A stretch of DNA of 64,000 nt from Symsagittifera roscoffensis (lineage: Eukaryota; Xenacoelomorpha; Acoela; Convolutidae): NCBI RefSeq assembly GCF_963678635.1, contig NC_087065.1:72923345-72987344 (forward strand), given 5' to 3'. Shown piece by piece: positions 58,522-64,000 of the stretch. Below the pieces are notes generated by a model. The model was not told the origin of the DNA. It was given only the letters and a program-made list of their open reading frames with translations, and did not search any database. The first letter of the stretch is position 1. The number at the start of each line of letters is the position of its first letter. Made by a program: the position numbers and the translations under genes.

Positions 58522-60025
58522 TCTTCATACCACGATCATCTGCAAAAAACAGAAAAGAAAAATAAAAAATAAACTTGTTAAAATTTTTCTAAACTTCATT
58601 CACATTTTACACAAGTTATCTGATAAAATTTATACCAAATGTAGTAAATTAATCTATAAATTATTCCCCCATGAAGCAGTAAATTTAATTATGATGAAAG
58701 TTTATAACTTTAAATTTCCCCCAAAACTAGCAGTAAGATTGAAATTCTATGTAATAAATTGATAAAATGAAAATGCAGTACTAACTTTTTGATATTTTCA
58801 TTCACTCGCACAGGACTTCTATCCAAACTCGCACAGCTCGCCCACGAAGAATTGTTTAATAATGATTTTAAGTTTCATGTTTTCATACTCAACAACTCTA
58901 ACACACGATAACAAGTTTCAAACTTTCCTTTAACCCGGTTGGAAAGGAATTATATACTAAACCAAACTAACCAACGCAGCTTACTAAACACCACAAATCA
59001 TAAAATAACAGCATGACTAAGAAAAGAAAACCAACGGTACCCAAACCGGATTAACCCAGTTTAAAACTGGATAATTTATTCTTTTGAAGACTATTAAAAA
59101 GTCTAAGAAAAAAATAATAAAACACAAAAAAGTCGAAAGACAAACCCATAACAAAAACAATTTGATTTTTGAAAAAAGGACACAACCAAAGAAACATAAG
59201 AAAGACCAACATAAACCCAACATAAAACGTTATCACAACAGGACCTCTCAAAGAAACCGCACGAAACCATACTCCCACTCCTGGCCTAACCCACCAGAGA
59301 GGACGTCCTGAGCATGCTCTATAGCCGGCCTAACCCACCGCGCTACATCCACGCTTTGTGACCACACTTCTATTTTTAATAAGAGGTACTCAAGGGTGAG
59401 TAACTATTCAAAATAACCGAACTAAAACAAAATGCTTTTGTGAAAACAACTAACTAAATTCATAATTAAAAAACCGAATTAATAAAAATTTTATAAAATG
59501 TAAATCATACCTTGCAGCATATAGATCAACACACAACAACAAAGACGAACATCCAAAGGCAAAATGACCCCACTACACTCGAACAAGAATGGCTAACCAC
59601 AACCGATATGCCGTCCACAATCACAACTCAAAGGATTTAGATTACGACTTGACTTCGCAGAAAAGGACTTCATTGAACTAGACCAATGACCACCTCGATG
59701 TTCAAGTATACGTACAGATCCGAGTTACAAGGCATCCCTTCCACACACAATCTCCACGCCATTCCCAGACGAGGTTGAACACAAAACGAGTTCTCTACAT
59801 AATACAGAAAAACCCGTCATAGCAAACCATTTTGAAATCAGATTGATTTCATTGGGAAACACAGTCGTTGTCACAAGAAGACACAACGATTGATGCCCCT
59901 AACTCCAGCGTCCTGGAACTTCTCTAACAAGAGGAACCGGACAAGAATACGATGTTCGCCAAATACCAACGTTCATCATCCATCCTTTGAATTGCAGAAA
60001 GATAATTCTAAAAAAACTCTGTAAA

Positions 60026-60036
60026 ACCCGGATGGG
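60026..60036 (+). promoter_or_regulatory. Putative polypurine tract
   Basis: CCCGGATGGG directly abuts the 3' LTR. Only GGATGGG is near-polypurine, so it is a weak match. The identical sequence precedes the truncated LTR at 58194. Confidence 0.35.
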
Positions 60037-60446
60037 TGGAACCTGATGTAAACTATGTTTTATGATTGGATAAATTAGATATCTTACCACTGTAAAGTAT
60101 TTAATATTAACCAATCATGATCCATCTAACTAACAACCCACTTATTTGTAAGTGCTGAAATTACTTGTAATTTCAGCACCAGAGAGATTTGAATTTAACC
60201 TAGAAATTAGTTGTCTCTCCAAGAGAACTTCAGCAGCCGCAACAAACCAGTATACCCTAGATCTATTGAGCCTAGCAGAGACTAGTTAAACACCCTGAGA
60301 CTGGAAAGTATAAGAGTAAGATTAGGATCGGTATTAGACTAAGAAGTTGCACGAATCTATCCGGCCGAAAATAAGATAGCGTGACGAGCAGACGGTGTAC
60401 CCTATCCGAAATTACTCTATGAGTTAACCACATCGGTCCTAACTCA
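60037..60446 (+). repeat. 3' LTR
   Basis: 410 bp, the same length as the 5' LTR, with about seven substitutions. It ends TAACTCA and is followed by TTTT. Confidence 0.95.
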
Positions 60447-62265
60447 TTTTGTTTGATTTTTTTTTAGTTATACACAAGTTGAGAGGACGGCAATGTTTTT
60501 AAAGGTTTTAAAGTTTTAAAAAATGACCTAAGAGTCATCCCGCACCTTAAAATCTATGATTTGAACAATTTGTTTTAGTCGCAAATAAAGTCCTGGGCAA
60601 ATTGAATTTGACATGGATCAGAAATAAATAGGCAAAACCAGAACTCAACATTCCACTTGAAAGTTTATAAACTACAAAAATAAAAACTGAAAAAGTCTGA
60701 CAATAATTAAGAGCAAAAAAAAAGTTTTTTTTTTGTAAAAGTAAAAGTATATCGTAAATGTAGAATTTTCAATAAAAGAATATTTATAAGTCTATCGTAC
60801 TCTTCCCGTATACCTGCACCAATTTGAGGATGCTTTTATTGTATCAGCTCACCTGTTAGTTCGCACAAAATGAGATGAACCGACAATGAAGACAAACTGA
60901 ACAATACTGCATCTAAGTATGATGGAAAAAAATTATTATAGATTTTCCGAGACACAAACAAACCATTATAATTGATTACGAATGTAATATTTGGAACATG
61001 AAATCAATTTTACTTCCCTGATGCAAAATATCCGGAGAGCTCAAATAAATTTTAATTTCAACACGCGTTTATCTAAAATTGAGTTTAGTTTAGGCAAAAA
61101 TTGTAGGCAAAAGCAGTTGATTCAAGTTTTCCAAAAATATTTTCGTGAAATTTGTTTTGCGAAACTCGAAAACACAAACTCGAAAACACGTTTTTTTTGC
61201 TTTTTTACTTAACCTAGAATTAAGCTAATAGTACGAATTCAATTTATGAATAAATTATGTTAAAGTGAACTTCTTACCAAGACCAAAAAACTCTTGAAAC
61301 CGATTTAACCAAAAAATTACGCTAATTGGTTAAAAATTGATTTTCAGCAGATACTCGAATTTCATTTGGACCTGAAATTTTTGTGTTTTCAAACAAAAAT
61401 ATTTGCATTCATTAGAATATTAGAACCTTATCTCTTTCTAGATATTTGTTGGGCTGTCTAAGAGGTTCAATTGACAGCAATTAGTTGTCGATTGACTTAG
61501 TTTTTTTTTCTACCGAAAAATTTGATTGACTAGAAAAGCCAAAATTAATCTATTTTGGGATAGATTTTTGTTTTGAATTTCAGTTGGGCCCTGAATTTTG
61601 AATTTTCATAATACTTTTAATAATAAAAATTTTCTACCCGTCATTTTTTGTCTTATCTCAACCAAATTTGATTATAAAAAAATGACAAAAACATTCAGTT
61701 TTGTTTGTTTTGTCTGAATAAATTAAAGCAGCACTGTGTTGCTTTTATAATCAATTAATTTTGAAAATGCATTGATTTTCTTTATATTAGGTGAAACTAA
61801 ACTGTTTTACTTTGAAGCTAACTTTTTTTACTTTGAAACTAACTTTTTTTGCCCTAATAAAAAGGATCAGTAAAAAAAGTCTGCGATTTTCGGACCATTA
61901 TTCTAATACATTTATTTCTAATCATTCTTCTGTTTCAAACTACATAAAATTTGATATAAATTGGTATTTGAAGATTTTTTCTGGGCAATTTTGCTTTTCA
62001 AATTGACAGAAAGAAGCATTATTATGAAATATTCATTGTAATGAGATCATGTTTGCAATAAAACAGAATCAGCAATTCTTCTCATGCGATTGGAAACCCA
62101 GCGTGAAAAGTAGAAATTCATTAAATGTTTTCACTACCAACAAGAACCGTCCGTCCCACAAAATTTATCTTTGAAGGGAACCAATTCTGCGGGACAATAT
62201 CTTCGTTGGTTCAATTTACATTTCCCGGCCCGGTCGAAAAGAATTTACCTGTCAAATTGAAACAA
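60447..62265. other. Intergenic flank of the USP gene
   Basis: AT-rich sequence without a supported gene. Frames at 60991-61212 and 61791-62006 have no recognisable features. Confidence 0.6.
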
Positions 62266-62269
62266 ACCG

Positions 62270-62310
62270 AATATTAACTTTGTTCAACTCAAAACTTCAA
62301 TCAATCATTC
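62270..62310 (+). promoter_or_regulatory. Candidate core promoter of the USP gene
   Basis: TATA-like ATATTAA at 62271-62277, and an initiator-like TCATTC at 62305-62310 about 30 bases downstream. This fits the arthropod-type TCAKTY consensus and would give a 5' leader of about 60 nt. A second initiator-like TTCAGT lies at 62348, too close to the ATG to be preferred. Confidence 0.3.
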
Positions 62311-62365
62311 GGAATCTAAGTGTACGTCTAAAATTTCTAATATTGTGTTCAGTGCGTATTGAAAA

Positions 62366-62430
62366 ATGGAGAGCCGAACAATTGTGATCACCGTTGATGG
62401 GTCCAAGCATTCCCAACGAGCCTTCGAATG
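62366..62430 (+). CDS. Universal stress protein, exon 1 (gene continues beyond the window)
   Basis: The exon encodes MESRTIVITVDGSKHSQRAF then EW, and ends GAATG/GTAAGTAAAG, a strong 5' splice site that interrupts a codon after two bases. The VITVDGS-S-RAF-W pattern is the first beta strand and Asp-containing loop of USP-family (UspA) proteins, an ATP/nucleotide-binding Rossmann-like fold found in bacteria, plants and several invertebrates. The split codon completes as Trp if the next exon starts with G, which suits the family (RAFxWY). Only the first 22 residues are in the window, and the rest must lie past 64000 because no further USP-like text appears. USP proteins act in the cytoplasm in stress responses. 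The exact role here cannot be judged. Confidence 0.7.
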
Positions 62431-64000
62431 GTAAGTAAAGCATCCAATTATGTTCATAAAATTATGATTTGACCACTAATGAGACCACAAACTGAAGACT
62501 GAAGCACTCATAAGGCATATTTTTGTTGTTTTCACTTCCGCTTTGAGCCAATCTACACTGAACCACTTTAAAAAAACTGATTTCTACTTTGATAAGAATT
62601 TTTGATAGCAACCTAACTTTCGCGAGTAAATGTAGCAAGAGCCTTGCAAGATTCTATAAGCGGCAAGATTCTTAAACTCTTTCAGATTTTTGCATGATAA
62701 CCTTTTTTCAAGACAATCTGTTTTAGAAAGACCAAACAAGTTATGATATTTTGTGGGCAAAAAGTTTTTTTTTGCGCGAGACAATCCATAGCGTTTGTGG
62801 AAAAAGGAAGCATTGCGAGTAATAATCGAATGATTTTGCAAATCGACAAAAGAAAATAAGAGAAATTTATAAATGAAATCATAAAGAGAAAATTTTTAAT
62901 CGTAGCTTTTAATTGTATCTATGTGATCTAAACATACAAAACATCTCACGCTAAATGAGCAAGATCATTAAAGATATGATATTTTGTGGGCAACCTTTAG
63001 CGTTTATAGAAAAAAAGAAGCATACAAAATCTTAAAAGAGAATTCTGAAGTAAGAATAAAATAAAATTTTTGACAAAAAGCCTAGGGTGAAAATTTTTAA
63101 AAGTTATTTTAATTTTAAAGAACTAATGAAAAATCATCTCAAGCTAATTGACTGTTTTGGCTAAAATTGTGACATTAATAAGTAAAAGGTTCTCTAATTT
63201 TAAAACTTATTCCAAATACTATGTTTTTGGAAATTTAAATTTGAAATGCATGAATTAGAACCATAATAAGAAATTTTTTACAATACAAAAATTGAAATTT
63301 ATGCTTATATTTGGATTTTGGTATAACTTGGTCAAACCGAGATTTTTCTCCGAACTTACTCTTAGAAATACATTTCAGTTTAGTCCCAAAAATCTCCGTA
63401 GGTGATCAAAATAATTTTTCAGGATAAAGTTTCAACCTGAAAATTTTATAGGATATTGTAAGATTCTTGCAAAATATCTTTCTTTTATCAAGATTTTGAA
63501 TCATAACCTTTATTTGTAAAAAAAATTGCAAGATCTTGCAAAGTAATTTTCTTTGATCAGTTAGGGCAAAAGCGAAAAAAAGGCAGGCGTAAAAACGAAA
63601 GTTAATGAGCATTTAATAAATATTTGAGTTTAAATAATATAGACAATTACTTGAATAAAAACCAGAGGTCTTCTCTGTTATACGGCTGTAGTTGTTTTTT
63701 TTTTGGTTTTTGACAATTGGTATGTGATACTTGAATCTGACTGGCTGACATTATATAGAAACAGAAGCTCACATTAAACATTCTGGTAGTTTTGGACCGT
63801 ATAACAGAAAATAGAAACCAAAACCAATTGAAAATTGTTGTTTGAAAAGTTTTTTTAGTCTGATTTTGTTATGTTTTGGGTATAGGGCAAACATGCGATA
63901 TGTCAAATATCTGCCTTGCCAAACATCTGAAGTGATAAAACATTTAGGTAAAAGTGAGACTGTAGAAATTCGAATACAAGAGATGTTTGTATTAGCCGAT
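62431..64000 (+). other. First intron of the USP gene (incomplete)
   Basis: At least 1.57 kb, AT-rich, no exon recognised. It contains a short diverged duplication around ATGATATTTTGTGGGCAA (about 62743 and 62976), each followed by ..AGCGTTT.TAGAAAAA...GAAGCAT. It also contains an inverted pair TCTGTTATACGG (about 63675) and CCGTATAACAGA (about 63797) enclosing about 110 bp, which could be a small transposon. Confidence 0.5.

Larger units (their letters stand above)
58427..60036 (+). repeat. Internal duplication 3, copy 2 (3' block before the 3' LTR)
   Basis: Repeats the 3' block and leads into the complete 3' LTR. The sequence before both LTR starts is identical (AAACCCGGATGGG). Confidence 0.9.
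35224..60446 (+). mobile_element. 25.2-kb Ty3/gypsy-like LTR retroelement with envelope and accessory genes
   Basis: Two 410-bp LTRs (35224-35633 and 60037-60446) begin TGGAACCTGAT and end TAACTCA. I count about seven mismatches between them, so the insertion is recent. Flanking TTTT on both sides is a possible 4-bp target duplication, though T-richness makes this weak. Order: leader, ORF1, gag capsid, zinc knuckle, protease, RT, RNase H, integrase, ORF-A (twice), envelope-like gene, ORF-X (twice), intron (three times), 3' block (twice), with a truncated LTR between the last two blocks. Integrase after RNase H is the Ty3/gypsy order. The plus strand is conspicuously rich in A and C and poor in G. 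Stops, frameshifts and one deletion make this copy non-functional. Removing the duplicated segments would leave roughly 18.5 kb, still very large for the class. Confidence 0.95.

Noticed and set aside
62366-62430. USP fragment as bacterial contamination
   Set aside because: It is followed by a strong eukaryotic splice donor, and the surrounding DNA is repeat-rich and intronic.

Overview
The window is AT-rich eukaryotic, almost certainly invertebrate metazoan, DNA. Reasons: spliceosomal GT-AG signals with TACTAAC-like branch points, a Ty3/gypsy-type LTR retroelement with an envelope-like gene, a tRNA-derived SINE, short inverted-repeat elements, a 22-bp satellite, and the first exon of a universal stress protein (USP) gene of the kind known in several invertebrate groups. 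The sequence alone does not settle the phylum. There is only one host gene start I would defend (USP exon 1 at 62366-62430, running off the right edge). Everything else is repeat, decayed coding sequence or retroelement.

Layout. 1-9.4 kb: three copies (A1, A2, A3) of a roughly 2-kb repeat, one carrying a 125-bp-arm hairpin, with a SINE at 5.7-5.85 kb. 9.4-13.4 kb: anonymous. 13.4-18.5 kb: three diverged copies (B0, B1, B2) of a unit holding short exons of unchanged length and splice phase. 18.6-19.9 kb: further decayed coding-like sequence. 20.6-23.8 kb: a 22-bp satellite with 8- to 14-mer higher-order spacing. Its monomer matches the terminal inverted repeat of a small element at 25.35-25.62 kb. 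24-35 kb: minisatellites, a Mutator-like element with 11-bp target duplications (26.6-27.5 kb) and a rearranged copy of it, a pair of 540-bp repeats, a tandem 1.5-kb duplication and an old LTR fragment.

35,224-60,446 is one complete insertion of 25.2 kb. It has 410-bp LTRs that differ at about seven sites, TG...CA ends and a possible 4-bp TTTT target duplication. In order it holds a long leader, an unrecognised ORF1, gag capsid and zinc knuckle, protease, reverse transcriptase, RNase H, integrase, a membrane-anchored accessory frame (ORF-A), an envelope-like glycoprotein, a 600-codon frame of unknown function (ORF-X), a small intron and a 3' block with further small frames. Three internal tandem duplications (2.58, 2.27 and 1.84 kb, the last including a truncated LTR) inflate it. 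Almost every gene carries in-frame stops, frameshifts or a deletion, so this copy is a recent but defective provirus-like insertion.

The best candidate for an undescribed system is this large retroelement, because of ORF-A, ORF-X and its splicing layout. Second is the origin of the satellite from a transposon terminus. Third is the phase-conserved exon array at 14.5-17.4 kb.
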